DNA of 64,000 bases from the NCBI GenBank assembly GCA_030248215.1, contig JASANG010003582.1, positions 1 to 64,000 on the forward strand. The letters are read 5' to 3'. This stretch comes from Enoplolaimus lenunculus (taxonomy: Eukaryota > Nematoda > Enoplea > Enoplida > Thoracostomopsidae). Positions 35,898 through 49,100 of the stretch are shown here, in pieces (position 1 is the first letter of the stretch; every line of letters starts with the position of its first letter). Both the position numbers and the translations under genes were made by a program. The notes below the pieces were generated by a model. That model had not been told where the DNA came from. It saw only the letters and a program-made list of their open reading frames with translations, and made no database searches.

Positions 35898-38070
35898 AGG
35901 TACGTTGTATTATAATTTTTGTTGTACAACTAGAAACATAGTGGACGAGTGTGGCGGAGGCAGTTCCAGTATTCGGTACCTAAACTTTTTAAGTTTGGTT
36001 TCTCTTTCGGTCAGCTAAACATTTTTTACTGAGCCTAACCTGTACAGCCAAATCAACACGTAAAATCGAAAGTTTAAGAAAAAGCCTACTGTGCTGAGTG
36101 AGGTGATGTTATAAAGTCTGGTGACGTCCGGCGCCATCCTTGACCCTCTGGGTCATCGCCCATCACTGTCTGGTGCCCACTGTCACACTCACCACCATGC
36201 GTCAAGCACTGCAATAGCACCACATATTCCACAGTGTCACATATAAAACTGCGCTCCGGATACAGTGGTATGCCGCTATTTTTAATAAAAACAAACCTTG
36301 TGCGCGCTAAATTTTAAATTTTAGGTTCGATTCGATGTAGCATAAAAAACAAACTGTTGCACAAAAACATTTTGAAACATTTGTTCAAGTTCCGGGTTTT
36401 AAATTTTTTAAAATAAAGCGCGAACAATGGTGAAAGTTTGGACCCATTCACCAGGCCAGTAGAGTAGCCACTGGGCTAAAAAAGGGAGACACATGTTGTA
36501 AAATGATAAGGTCCCATCCCAACATTACATTTTACCTCAATTTTTTTGGTGATTTTCGTTTCATAACATTTGCCTTTGCCACCGCCCCGGCCCCATCAGA
36601 AATTCCTGGTTTCGTCGCCGAAATATCTACACTTTTAAAAACAGTGTTAAACGCTACAAAGTACATAAAACATTTTGCTGCTATTGCATACTGGCAACTG
36701 GCATACAAGGTTAAATTCTAAATTTTTTTCAAGCGACAGAAACGAGAAAGAAATTTTTCAATATCTGCATGTCGTTCTACAGCCTGAGAAATAAGAAAGT
36801 TAGAGGTTTGGCATTCCGCTATTGTCTTTGTTTATATATTCCCCACTGGTTTCGGTATCCGTCAAAAATTAACAACCGGTCGAACCTTGCTAGAAACTAA
36901 ACCTTCCGTTTATAGGGGAGTCTGAAATTGGTCAGGCGGGAACACCTTAAAACGCAAGAATGGCACAGTACTGCGACAATGCAACGCTGGTAATGAGAAA
37001 AGTAGAGATGCCCCCAACAGTGGTTTACCAAGGTTTATATTTTGTAAACTGAATATTCCACTCGCCGTTTCGGCCAGGACTCGGTAGCCCATTCGTAGTT
37101 CAAACACGACAATAATGCCAGTACGATTGTATTTCTATGCAAAAACCCGATGCGCATGTCATGCAGCCAGAATTTTATTTCTTTTCGGCATTTGCAACTA
37201 CAATTTAAGTAAAAAGTTTTTTCTCACCAATGATGGAGGCAAAGAAGATTAATATTCTCTATGCTTTCTCTGCATTTTCTGCTTGTACACTACCATACAA
37301 TACTACGCAGTTGAACAAGAACTCCAACTCGATCAGGGCACTACACATACTTTTAAGTTTTGTTTCCCAATAAAATATTAAACATTATTAACATTAAATA
37401 TTGCGAGGATGGATTGGCGGTCAATTGTTTAGCCAGGGACCTGGGGGATACGGAAGTCAACCGCCTTTTGAAATTTCTTCAGGTTATTTCGGCATTTTTA
37501 CAATGGGTAACCAAAAATTCTATTAAAATTTTTAATATGATTTGACCTCTCCAGAATCCTCCCAACGCCAATTTGCCATGTACTAAAATCTACAACGCAC
37601 AACGACTGTTTCTACTTCAACAAGCTATTTTGTTTCAAAAAATTACGAAATTTTTATAGTATATATTTTCACACTGGTTTTTGACGTTCCTTGATAGTGT
37701 GATAGCGCTACGCAGTATAGATGATTAATAAAAGCGGGATGTTTAAATATTTGCGGTATTCGGTTGTTCTCATTTGTTTTGTTAGTGTTTTAGTTTATGT
37801 GCAAAACCACAGGGAATGTATCCGGTCCCTGGACTTTTTGAAAATAAAACTTCAAGCAGCGTGTGCTGGTAAATCATATTTCTAACGTAAGCCTAAACCT
37901 CAGGACATAGACGTAAAATAATAATAAATAAGCTTACTACGTTGTTTCATATCCATCAAAATAGGTTCTCCAATCAAATGGGCCTGAGTTATAGTTTGAA
38001 AAGAATTTTATTAACGTATATATGCTAGACAAAATATTGATACATATAGGGTCTATGCTGATGCTTTTTG
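35898..38070. other. Intergenic, no gene supported
   Basis: Contains a moderately GC-rich stretch at 36120-36200 and short open frames (36503-36721, 36910-37107, 37360-37545) without splice support or family match. Confidence 0.35.
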
Positions 38071-39309
38071 CAGGGTACAGTCGGAATTCCGATTCAAATT
38101 AGAATTCCGATTAAAAACGAGTTCCGATTCCGAATCCTATTTTGATTGCACAAAATTCCGATTACGGTATAGTCCAGTTCCGCTTTGCACAAAAGAAACT
38201 AACCAAAATTAAAAGCCTTCTAACTGGGTCCGGTGTTTCTTTCATTTCCATGAGCGACACCTAATAAATAATTGGGTTACAATAATATATACGTATACCT
38301 ATATGTTACGTTATCTTCTGAGTTACGAGATTTCGGATTATTAATAAGTACTTAGGCCAGGGTGCAACCGGCATTCCGATTGTGATTAGAATTCCTATTC
38401 AAAACGAGTTTCGATTCCGATTCCGATTGTTGCATAAAAAATTTTGTATCATTTGCCTAAATTGCTTTCGATCAGTTAACTTATATATCTCAATAATGGA
38501 TTATTGTTTAGCTTTACATAACTAGAAACCATCGCCAATTTCTTCATGCGACGTTTTTTAAAATTGTTGTCAGCTGACAGACACATCAAATCAGTATTAT
38601 ATTTGCGTATACAAATTATTCGTACAGTCGTAAATATCCTAGTTCAGATTCCGAACACAATTCCGGTACAAATTTACTGTTCCGATTCAGTTTGTTCCGA
38701 TTTAGTTTCCGGTATAGTCCAGCTCCATTTTGAACCCTGACTTAGATGTGTAAAAAATCAATATTGGTACAACTGTTTATGCATGTTCATTGTATACTTT
38801 GATTTGTGCATTTTCAGCGCGTAATATATAAGCTAATACTTGCAGTATTTTAAAATTAACTCGATAAACAGCTGAATCACAATTATCATTTTGATCCAAT
38901 CTCTGTCTTAACGTACGTACGTTCGCACGCAATATTTTATCATATATTTATCAGGGATCAGCCGGATATCCGGCTATCGTTCCGGTAAAAACTTGAATTT
39001 TAGATCCGGTTCCGATATATTGCAACCTGCCGGATAATATTGCAAAAATCTTCAAAAGAATTAATTGCTTAGTGTGTTTTCAATTATAATTGTGCTGCTC
39101 ATTTACTTACTTTTGCATCTTGGTTCTTTGTTTTTAAAGGTTTGGATGAATTTTGTTATTTTTATACAACATCGAACAATAGCAGCATATCAGTGAAATT
39201 AAACAAAACCACGTATATATGAAAAATATCCAGCTCCAGTTCATGTAACTGTCGAAGCCGGATATTGAACTATCCGGCTCTGGAATTTTTTACATCCAGT
39301 TGAACCCTG
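38071..39309. mobile_element. Three diverged CCGGAA-family hAT-like MITEs
   Basis: A left end CAGGGTACAGTCGGAATTCC lies at 38071 without a clear right end. A full copy at 38358-38739 (CAGGGTGCAACCGG to GAACCCTG) has flanks ACTTAGGC and ACTTAGAT, a decayed 8-bp duplication. A third copy at 38952-39309 (CAGGGATCAGCCGG to TTGAACCCTG) has a CCGGATAT-type interior. They are older than the copies at 11.9, 33.8 and 54.3 kb, judging by divergence. Confidence 0.7.
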
Positions 39310-39449
39310 ATACGTATGTATTTATGTCTTCTTTGTCTTTACCTGTGGCTGATAAGCAGTCACGCCCAATATTTCTGCAGCATGCCAGTCAATGACTAAA
39401 GTGAAGATTGGCAAATTTTACAATTTTAGATGAGGGCACCTTACGTACG

Positions 39450-39450
39450 C

Positions 39451-39484
<34 letters not shown>

Positions 39485-39488
39485 ATGC
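39450..39488. repeat. (TA)n microsatellite
   Basis: Interrupted alternating TA tract just upstream of the 180-bp satellite. Confidence 0.9.
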
Positions 39489-39616
39489 TCTAATTTTTAC
39501 GTTATAAATTTTGCATGAACGTGCACTATAAACGTTCAGTGGGCTGAGTTGTTTCACGACATATACCTAAATTTCGTAGTGAATATCAGTTTAGGGGGCG
39601 GGGTCTTCATATTGGC

Positions 39617-42350
39617 TTTTGGAACTACGAACAGAGTGAATTTTACGAGCCTAAAACTCATAAAAATTGGAAGAAACTTTCAAATAACCACTGTAATACC
39701 TCCTTCACATTTGAGGGAAATGCTCATTGCTCACTTACATGCATACGTCTGTACGTAAAACAGAGCAAACTTTTTGTTATTTTTAACAATAAAGTCTCTT
39801 GGAACTATGAACAGAGTGAATTTTACGAGCCTAAAACTCATAAAAATTGGAAGAAACTTTAAAATAACCACTGTAATACCTCCTTCACATTTGAGGGAAA
39901 TGCTCATTGCTCACTTACATGCATACGTCTGTACGTAAAACAGAGCAAACTTTTTGTTATTTTTAACAATAAAGTCTCTTGGAACTATGAACAGAGTGAA
40001 TTTTACGAGCCTAAAACTCATAAAAATTGGAAGAAACTTTCAAATAACCACTGTAATACCTCCTTCACATTTGAGGGAAATGCTCATTGCTCACTTACAT
40101 GCATACGTCTGTACGTAAAACAGAGCAATCTTTATGTAATTTTTAACAATAAAGTCTCTTGGAACTATGAACAGAGTGAATTTTACGAGCCTAAAACTCA
40201 TAAAAATTGGAAGAAACTTTCAAATAACCACTGTAATACCTCCTTCACATTTGAGGGAAATGCTCATTGCTCACTTACATGCATACGTCTGTACGTAAAA
40301 CAGAGCAAACTTTTTGTTATTTTTAACAATAAAGTCTCTTGGAACTATGAACAGAGTGAATTTTACGAGCCTAAAACTCATAAAAATTGGAAGAAACTTT
40401 CAAATAACCACTGTAATACCTCCTTCACATTTGAGGGAAATGCTCATTGCTCACTTACATGCATACGTCTGTACGTAAAACAGAGCAAACTTTTTGTTAT
40501 TTTTAACAATAAAGTCTCTTGGAACTATGAACAGAGTGAATTTTACGAGCCTAAAACTCATAAAAATTGGAAGAAACTTTCAAATAACCACTGTAATACC
40601 TCCTTCACATTTGAGGGAAATGCTCATTGCTCACTTACATGCATACGTCTGTACGTAAAACAGAGCAATCTTTTTGTTATTTTTAACAATAAAGTCTCTT
40701 GGAACTATGAACAGAGTGAATTTTACGAGCCTAAAACTCATAAAAATTGGAAGAAACTTTCAAATAACCACTGTAATACCTCCTTCACATTTGAGGGAAA
40801 TGCTCATTGCTCACTTACATGCATACGTCTGTACGTAAAACAGAGCAATCTTTATGTAATTTTTAACAATAAAGTCTCTTGGAACTATGAACAGAGTGAA
40901 TTTTACGAGCCTAAAACTCATAAAAATTGGAAGAAACTTTCAAATAACCACTGTAATACCTCCTTCACATTTGAGGGAAATGCTCATTGCTCACTTACAC
41001 GCATACGTCTGTACGTAAAACAGAGCAAACTTTTTGTTATTTTTAACAATAAAGTCTCTTGGAACTATGAACAGAGTGAATTTTACGAGCCTAAAACTCA
41101 TAAAAATTGGAAGAAACTTTCAAATAACCACTGTAATACCTCCTTCACATTTGAGGGAAATGCTCATTGCTCACTTACATGCATACGTCTGTACGTAAAA
41201 CAGAGCAAACTTTTTGTTATTTTTAACAATAAAGTCTCTTGGAACTATGAACAGAGTGAATTTTACGAGCCTAAAACTCATAAAAATTGGAAGAAACTTT
41301 CAAATAACCACTGTAATACCTCCTTCACATTTGAGGGAAATGCTCATTGCTCACTTACATGCATACGTCTGTACGTAAAACAGAGCAATCTTTTTGTTAT
41401 TTTTAACAATAAAGTCTCTTGGAACTATGAACAGAGTGAATTTTACGAGCCTAAAACTCATAAAAATTGGAAGAAACTTTCAAATAACCACTGTAATACC
41501 TCCTTCACATTTGAGGGAAATGCTCATTGCTCACTTACATGCATACGTCTGTACGTAAAACAGAGCAATCTTTATGTAATTTTTAACAATAAAGTCTCTT
41601 GGAACTATGAACAGAGTGAATTTTACGAGCCTAAAACTCATAAAAATTGGAAGAAACTTTCAAATAACCACTGTAATACCTCCTTCACATTTGAGGGAAA
41701 TGCTCATTGCTCACTTACACGCATACGTCTGTACGTAAAACAGAGCAAACTTTTTGTTATTTTTAACAATAAAGTCTCTTGGAACTATGAACAGAGTGAA
41801 TTTTACGAGCCTAAAACTCATAAAAATTGGAAGAAACTTTCAAATAACCACTGTAATACCTCCTTCACATTTGAGGGAAATGCTCATTGCTCACTTACAT
41901 GCATACGTCTGTACGTAAAACAGAGCAAACTTTTTGTTATTTTTAACAATAAAGTCTCTTGGAACTATGAACAGAGTGAATTTTACGAGCCTAAAACTCA
42001 TAAAAATTGGAAGAAACTTTCAAATAACCACTGTAATACCTCCTTCACATTTGAGGGAAATGCTCATTGCTCACTTACCATACGTCTGTACGTAAAACAG
42101 AGCAAACTTTTTGTTATGTTTAACAATAAAGTCTCTTGGAACTATGAACAGAGTGAATTTTACGAGCCTAAAACTCATAAAAATTGGAAGAAACTTTCAA
42201 ATAACCACTGTAATACCTCCTTCACATTTGAGGGAAATGCTCATTGCTCACTTACATGCATACGTCTGTACGTAAAACAGAGCAATCTTTATGTAATTTT
42301 TAACAATAAAGTCTCTTGGAACTATGAACAGAGTGAATTTTACGAACCTA
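39617..42350 (+). repeat. 180-bp satellite, about 15 units, with 720-bp higher-order pattern
   Basis: GGAACTATGAACAGAGTG recurs every 180 bp from 39620 to 42136, plus a partial last unit at 42316. Units are more than 97 percent alike. Variants at the unit junction (CAAACTTTTTGTTAT, CAATCTTTTTGTTAT, CAATCTTTATGTAAT) and a CACGC/CATGC variant repeat every four units, giving a 720-bp higher-order repeat at 40261-40980, 40981-41700 and 41701-42420. One late unit lacks 3 bp. The plus-strand frame stays open from 39863 to the stop at 42472 (869 codons, 60 residues per unit, core VSWNYEQSEFYEP), with its only in-frame ATG at 42116. Confidence 0.97.
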
Positions 42351-42528
42351 CAATTTCAAAAATTAGCTTCTTACTTTATGTTCTTAGGAAAGAAATGCGA
42401 AGACTGAGTTTTACAAGAGTATGCTCACTAATTTTGCAACGTATTCATTTTAAAGCTTACTGGCTCGAATAGGTATTTACTTTTGCAGTTGTGTATCCTT
42501 TATTGGTTTTAGGTCATCAACGTAAATG

Positions 42529-42735
42529 GCCAATGTTACTTTAAGGGGCGTAACAGTCGATTAAGCGTATTCCAAAGCCTAAGCCTAAGCGTAAAGTAAG
42601 CGTTGCAAAAATGTGTTCCAAAACCTAAGCCTAAGCCCAAGGCAAACCTAAGCCTAAGCAAATAAATTAATCTTTAATCTAAACTTACCATTTTATAGAC
42701 ACACCACAAACCTGGACGTCCCTAAAAGTAAAATG
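42529..42735. mobile_element. TTAGGC-bearing MITE, full length
   Basis: Left end CCAATGTTACTTTAAGGGGC, right end ACGTCCCTAAAAGTAAAATGG. The interior has several CCTAAGCCTAAGC runs and the recurrent block GCGTTGCAAAAA. It directly follows the satellite. Confidence 0.85.
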
Positions 42736-43901
42736 GACCCTATTTGAAATTTGTACAATTCGTCGTCCAACAACTCGCGAACAGACTACTTGTAATTCAA
42801 CATTTCATCGACGCAGACAACCTATCGCTCTGAAACCTCATCGACTAAACGCACAAAAACTTAAGCCAAAGGTATTGTATCTCGCCTACGAGTTGTCAAA
42901 GTTTCTGGTGGCTGGTAGACGAGTAGTTGGGGACCAAATGTCTTGCACTAGGCTACAAGTTGTCATTCGCCGAGTTGTTGTTGGGCGATGTCATATATGT
43001 ACAGAATTATATATGATTTAAAACTTTGAAAAAATTTTTGGCCTTAATTTGATGGGGCGTTGCGCGTGCGAACATCTTTATTAGTACAATTTTTTACATG
43101 TTGCTGCCTATTCAGCTTGTACAAAAAAGAAAAATTTGTCGACTTGAGGACTAAAGTTTGCGCTATATATATATACCCGCCGCTCGCCGCCGGCCGCCGT
43201 CGCGCGCTAGCACTCGGCACGATAAAATTTGTTTTATACTAAAAATTGTGGTACGTTTGATAGCATTTCCTGTATGCTTTTGTTTACATAACAATGTATA
43301 GCGGCACGTGCCGGCATCCGGCTCATTAAACTATAGCGCAACTCTAATTGGTTACTGCGTGCTGCGAGGGGCTTCGTGGACAGCAGCCCTCTATTCTGCT
43401 TAGGGTCCCTGAAAATTGCGGAGGGCTTAGGGCAGCAGCCATCTTTTAAAAAAGCGGAGAAATTTTCTTTCATATGGCTAGTGAGTACGGTTACTGAACA
43501 GGTAATTGCTCCCGTATCGCGTAAAGTCGGATTTAAACGGAACACTGGAACATCTTTCGGACCATCTATAATAAAGATCAGCGGAAGAATATGCTCATTC
43601 TTACACCTACGCTTAGGCTTAAGCTTTAGGTTAAGGCTTAAAGGATAAAACAAAACGGTGGGCCGACGGCCACGGGCAAACAATAAAAAATGTCGAAAAA
43701 AATATATTTTAATATTTAAAACATATCAGAAAATGAATCACACTGGACACTGGAAACGTAAAATTATTTTAATTCATATTCAAAACTGGTATATATACCT
43801 TTTTATACATGTTAAATACTGCAGTATTAAAAACATTGCAGCCTAGTGTTTTTGTTGGCCCGCCGAATTTTGAAAATGCACTAGCTGATCGGAAAGCATA
43901 C
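42736..43901. other. Intergenic; GC-rich patch and MITE remnant
   Basis: A GC-rich patch (CCGCCGCTCGCCGCCGGCC) lies at about 43171-43200. TTAGGC-family remnants lie at about 43600-43650. A 149-codon minus-strand frame at 43234-43683 runs through the remnant and shows no domain, so it is not called. Confidence 0.4.
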
Positions 43902-44023
43902 CTGCACTTGCACCGGGGCTGTATACGAAACTTTTCATTCTGCGATGATATACGTGAAGTGTGACAATTGGAAATTGATTTGGATTTTGAATTTGAATGC
44001 GTTTCAGTTGAATCGGTAGGCAT
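43902..44023 (-). CDS. Candidate first exon of an unresolved gene
   Basis: ATG at 44023 opens a Ser/Thr/Lys-rich stretch (MPTDSTETHSNSKSKS) ending FRIQPRCKC at a good donor, CAG|GTATGC, in phase 2. No partner exon in the right phase could be found downstream on the minus strand, so the gene remains open-ended. Its composition resembles the disordered exons of the SET gene. Confidence 0.35.
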
Positions 44024-44458
44024 ATATACGTATAGATGGGTAAAGGTTTAGTATTTTTAACCTTTGAGCAGGTTTGAACCGGTACGAGAAGATTTGTATT
44101 TGTTTAGAAAGCAGGTTTGAGCCGGTAGTGTGCTGCGACAGCGTTATCTGACTGGGAACGCAGGAGGCGTAGTAGACATGCAAAATTAAAACTGGCTGGG
44201 TTGTTGAGTATTTAACAAACTTCGCACTGTTTTACACCGACGCACAATTCTTCACTCAACAACCCAAACACATTTCATGCGCAACCTTAACCTTTCCTTT
44301 AATTTTGTTAATTTTTATGACCACAAAATCGCCACGTTATACACGTAAAAACACAAACACTCTACTGATCACTTTTGTACAAAACCACCTGTCACAGCGC
44401 GATGAGCTTTGAACATTTGATTTTATTTTTCATTGGGCTGTATTCTACCTTAAAAAAA

Positions 44459-44828
44459 GGGTACAACCGGAGGTCTGCCTCCGGCCCCGGCAGAAGATCG
44501 GCGTCCGGGCCCGTCTCCGGTAAAATTTACGCCGGAGGTTCCGGCAATTTTGGTAGTAAAATTTTGCATAATTTTGCAAAATTTATCCGTTTGAACGCTT
44601 TTTGTTTTAATACTTTTGTCGAAATTTTTAGGAAAGAATTTCCGAAAATTCGCAGATAATTAGCGTAAAACCAAAACAACATATTGCAGATATTGGCTAA
44701 AATTTAACTAAAATTATAACCAGTTAACCATCATCGTTACTACTTAATTTCGCCTCACCTCCTGCTCCGGCTCCGGCAAGTTTCGTTGACCTCCGGCTCC
44801 GGTATTTTTCATCTCCGGTTGCACCCTG
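44459..44828. mobile_element. hAT-like MITE, CCGGAG subfamily
   Basis: Left end GTACAACCGGAGGTCTGCC, right end CTCCGGTTGCACCCTG. The minisatellite inside uses CCGGAG/CTCCGG rather than CCGGAA. A second member of this subfamily lies at 62453-62816 in the opposite orientation and shares the central sequence. Confidence 0.8.
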
Positions 44829-45066
44829 ATATATATGTTTTACAGTCCTACCAGAAACGGGAACGGCCCTAAAAATGGGTCGCCGAATGCGTATATATAC
44901 TATGAATATAGTCGTGTATATATAGTTGGGTTTTTAGGAACACGGTGGGTTATCGCAATTGTAATCAGTGTATATATACGATATTAAAATTTTACACGTA
45001 GGCGTACGAATGTGTGTTATGTGTTAAAATTCTGTTTTTTATAGTTTGGTTTTGGTATTTTATACA

Positions 45067-45967
45067 GTGATCGATCCAACCGGAACTAGATTTTGTCGGA
45101 AGGGGAATCGGAATCGGTATCAAATTTTTCTGTCGGAACCGGAATCGGAATCGGAATCAAGCTTTAGTACTTAAAGGTGTATGACTTAACTTTTGTTGTA
45201 GTATGCCTGTTTCCGTACTGTTCACAGTTTCAGTAAAAAATGTTTATATAGCTGACGAAATACATGCAAAAACTCGGAATATTTTAAGAAAAAACCAAAA
45301 GAATAAACGAACGAAACAAACCGAAACAAGAAAAATCTAAGTTCAATCATCTTAAACTCATAAATCAGAATTCCGACATCGAAACATTTGTCAGCCGGAA
45401 TCGGAAGTCAACTTTTGCCGGAATTTTACCGCAATCGGAATTCCGATGGAACGCTGGTATTCTGCATAAATTTCAACTATAGTTGAAAAATGCTATTTTT
45501 CTGTGGTCAAAATCGTACTATTTTGGACCTGAACATTGTTCTGGGCTTCCACTCTTGTGCGAACCATAAAGATGCCTTTCATTAAATATATAGACTAGGT
45601 TGGTTTAGGTTCAGTTGTAGGTACACTTCACTCCACTGTTAAGGAGTACGGTCAGATTTTAGGCCACATTTTTTGCTTAGGCTTAGGTTTACACTTTGCT
45701 CAACGCTTAAGCTTAGGTTTACAAAAACCACCTGTATTTCGAGAATTATACTTTGCCACTGAAAATTTACACTGAGAAAATACTGTGTAAACTGTGAAAT
45801 AAAGAAATAAAACCTATTTGGTTTCACGACTAAAAATTAATAACGAAATCATAACATTTAAATTCAAAAATTCCGATTCCAGTTCCGATTCCGGTTCCGA
45901 CGAGCAAATAATTTAATTCCGATTCCGATTCCTATCTCAACAAAATTAAGTTCCGGTTGGAACCCTG
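45067..45967. mobile_element. Two diverged CCGGAATCGG-type hAT-like MITE copies
   Basis: A left-hand unit starts ATCCAACCGGAACTAG near 45075 and ends ATTCCGATGGAACGCTGG near 45460, with GGAATCGGAATCGG inside. A second block of CCGATTCCGG motifs at 45866-45967 ends CCGGTTGGAACCCTG. Between them, at about 45660-45725, lie TTAGGC-family remnants. Confidence 0.6.
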
Positions 45968-46144
45968 ATACGTAACGTACTGCCCATTTCCTGCCTTCCT
46001 AACTGCGTAAAACTTGATTTTAAACGCTGATATATTATATATTTATACATGTATATATTCGTATATATATATATACTGAAAATTGTAACTACCTGCTTTT
46101 TATATCAGACGTTTTTGCTGCTCGTATTCATTGTAGTTTAAAAT

Positions 46145-49100
46145 ATGAAGCTAGCTGAACTAAAAAGCAGATGTAAAATTTATGTTGCCTCAACTGAGGC
46201 CTAATTTTAGTCTCAGGATGATTTGCTATGAATGATGTTTCTTTGATCTTAATCGCTGTGAATATATCTGTTTAATAGTTGTTTTTGTTTGACCCAACTG
46301 TGTACATTCCCATGCAATGTAAAGCAAATTTCAAACAAAACTTTTGATTAAAACTTCATGTACCTTTAAAACTAAAAATCCACTAATAAATTTAGTACAT
46401 TTTTGTAAAACTGAAACCTGCAAGTTTGTGGTCAGTCAAGTTTGGAGATGCCAGTTTTTAACATCCTGACACTTTTGAAATGGGTCCCTATGTTTGCGCG
46501 CTGTTAAAGTTGATTTTATTTTCTCCTGTTAGTCAACATATACATATTACGCATATTGTAGCTCATGTTGACAGTTATCTTTAGGTTTTCTAACCTCGCC
46601 CCGGTTGGCACCGGCCTCGGGAAAAATACCGGTCCCCGACAAACGTATTGGGTGTGTTTCATTAAAGATAGTATTTGAAAATTAAATTTTTCAATTAATC
46701 CCATCTCACATGAATATTTTCTATTTCTTCTGCATGACTTTGCTTCAAATTATCTTCCATACATACATACATACATACACTTTAGCTGATATAGTGCGTT
46801 CTAAAGTTCTCAAACAAAATTCCTAATAAATAGCCATAATACGTCAGTTTGTAGCCAGCGTCATGTTCGCGTGTGTGCAATAATAACTTTTGTGATTAAT
46901 TGTGCAGATAGGATTTTTCGTCATATGAATATTCCGAGACGCTTGAACCTAATTTCGCATGTAGGGGAGATTGTACACGAACAAGAGCCGTCTGATTTAC
47001 TAATTCACTCATTGGGAAGAACTTTTGGAGTGGAAAAAGGTAACAAAGTATATTAAAATTTAAAAAAATAAAATAAACGAAATAAATTCTTTAAGTGCCC
47101 ACAATGGAGCAGTGTAAAATCTTTCATTCTGCAAACACCACACCACAAAGGTATAAAAGATCAGGCCCGCAGTCAGCTGACCTTGCTCGCGTTGGCTAAC
47201 ATATTTTCAGGATGGGCATACAAGGGTTTTAAGCTTAAAAATATTCTAGGGAGAGGCAAAAAATTTTCCAGCGGTCGCTGAGCCACCATGCCTCCCCCAC
47301 CGTTTGGCTACGGGCCCGTATAAGATACAAACGATAAAACTCGAAGCTTCAGTTGCTGCTTATAGTACAAAAGATTATATTATTATTCGGCGACAAAAAA
47401 ACTATGTATATCAAAACCGTGATCATCTGGGTATTTTTTAATGTTACAAATATATCGCCAAGAGATTTTTTCACTATACACACTGCTATTGTCGTGTTTG
47501 TTTCTGTATTGTTTTGGTTGGTTTTCTCATTTTGATACAAGAAGAACTAGTTTCACGACGATATTTTAATATATTTACGCCGCTTGATTTGATATTGCAT
47601 GCGTAGTTTTATTTTTGCTTCTCGCCAAAAACCTTTTCGAACAGTGTGTTGTAGCAAATGATGTTGTGACACATGGGCCTTTTATGGCGCTCTATGAGTA
47701 CATACCGTTCGAGAGTTTGTTTTGCTGGGTTTAAATTAGATCATTTTCTTTTCATATATATCTGTCTTCCCTTCCTTTGCTTGTATAACGTATTTTATCC
47801 CTTTAGGTTTGGTCAAGCTTTATGGCTGTCGCCTGGTTAAATAGTAGCGTAGGCACTCTTTTAGTCTGCTAAGTGTCTCGTTCGTTCTGTATGTATATAT
47901 TATACGTATAACAAAGCAATATATCCTGGATAGTAGTTATATGTTGGGCGTAGGTAGAATATTGGCTTGGGGATGACCACAGGAAAAGTATAACTTTTTA
48001 TAGGTTGTAGCTATAAGATCAATAGGTTTTTCTAAAAACCGGCATTTATAAACCGCAAAGTATATTTTGTAAGCCATTGGACCAGGTCACGGACATCCCG
48101 CCACTTGAGACCCATCACTGGAGACGCCCTTGAGTATTAATATGTTGACTGGCTTGTAAATGTATGGGCGAGGAAATAGTTTAGTTCATTTAATATACGT
48201 ATATTATATTTGTATATTTGCATTTCTCTGGTTTGTATCACACTACTATATTGAATGCTTCTGTGGTCGTAGTACTGGCTATTTATTGTTGTTTGAAAGC
48301 TTTGTTTTTCGCCAAAACCTCTGATTGTACGTTGAAGAGTTAGTTACTTTCGGCAAACAGTCAAAATTCGTCTCCGACTGAGTCAAATCTGACTCAATTT
48401 GACTCTGGTGGAATCGAATTTTGCCTCAGTTTGTGTATTAAATCAAGAAAAGCCTATTTCGGAGAGAGTCAATTTGACTCACCGTTTTTTGCAGTGTATA
48501 TACGTACCTACATCAAATTTAAGAAATTGTTTGACTCTTTGTACTTTTTATTCTGGAAGAACAAAAATCTTGTCTCCGTCTCCCACGGGCATACAGGCAG
48601 GACTTTTAAAGGGTGTTTTTCTGCAATTGTGGTATAAAGGCTGAGGGCCAATGTAACTTTAAGGGGTGTACGTGTAATAGAAGATTAAGCGTATTCCTAA
48701 GATTAAGCCTAGCAAAAATGTAATCTAAAATCTAAACCTGCCCTTTTTAAATACACCAGAAACCGGGACGCCCCTGTGCCATAACTGCGGAACAAGTAGA
48801 CACCTCTATTGTTTCTCTAAAAAAGCGAAAAGACACTCTCAAATATTTATGAAATGTAAAAAATCAAATTTAGTTTTTGTTGGCCGATTTCCATTATACT
48901 GCATTTGCACTGCACGCCCCGACATCTGACGGCGCCAACGTACGCTGTGCTATTGCCTTGCAAGCGGTTGTCTTTGAACGATGGAAGGGGTATTGTATTT
49001 TTTACTACGTACAATCTACATGGCATAAAAATAAAAAATATAACGTTAACTTTTTTGTATTTGGCAATTGTACTAGACTGAGTTTTTATATAGCGTTTTA

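Noticed and set aside
39617-42350. CRISPR-like array
   Set aside because: Units are contiguous with no unique spacers; this is a eukaryotic satellite.
43234-43683. 149-codon minus-strand frame as a gene
   Set aside because: It crosses a TTAGGC-MITE remnant, has no domain, and lacks convincing splice sites.
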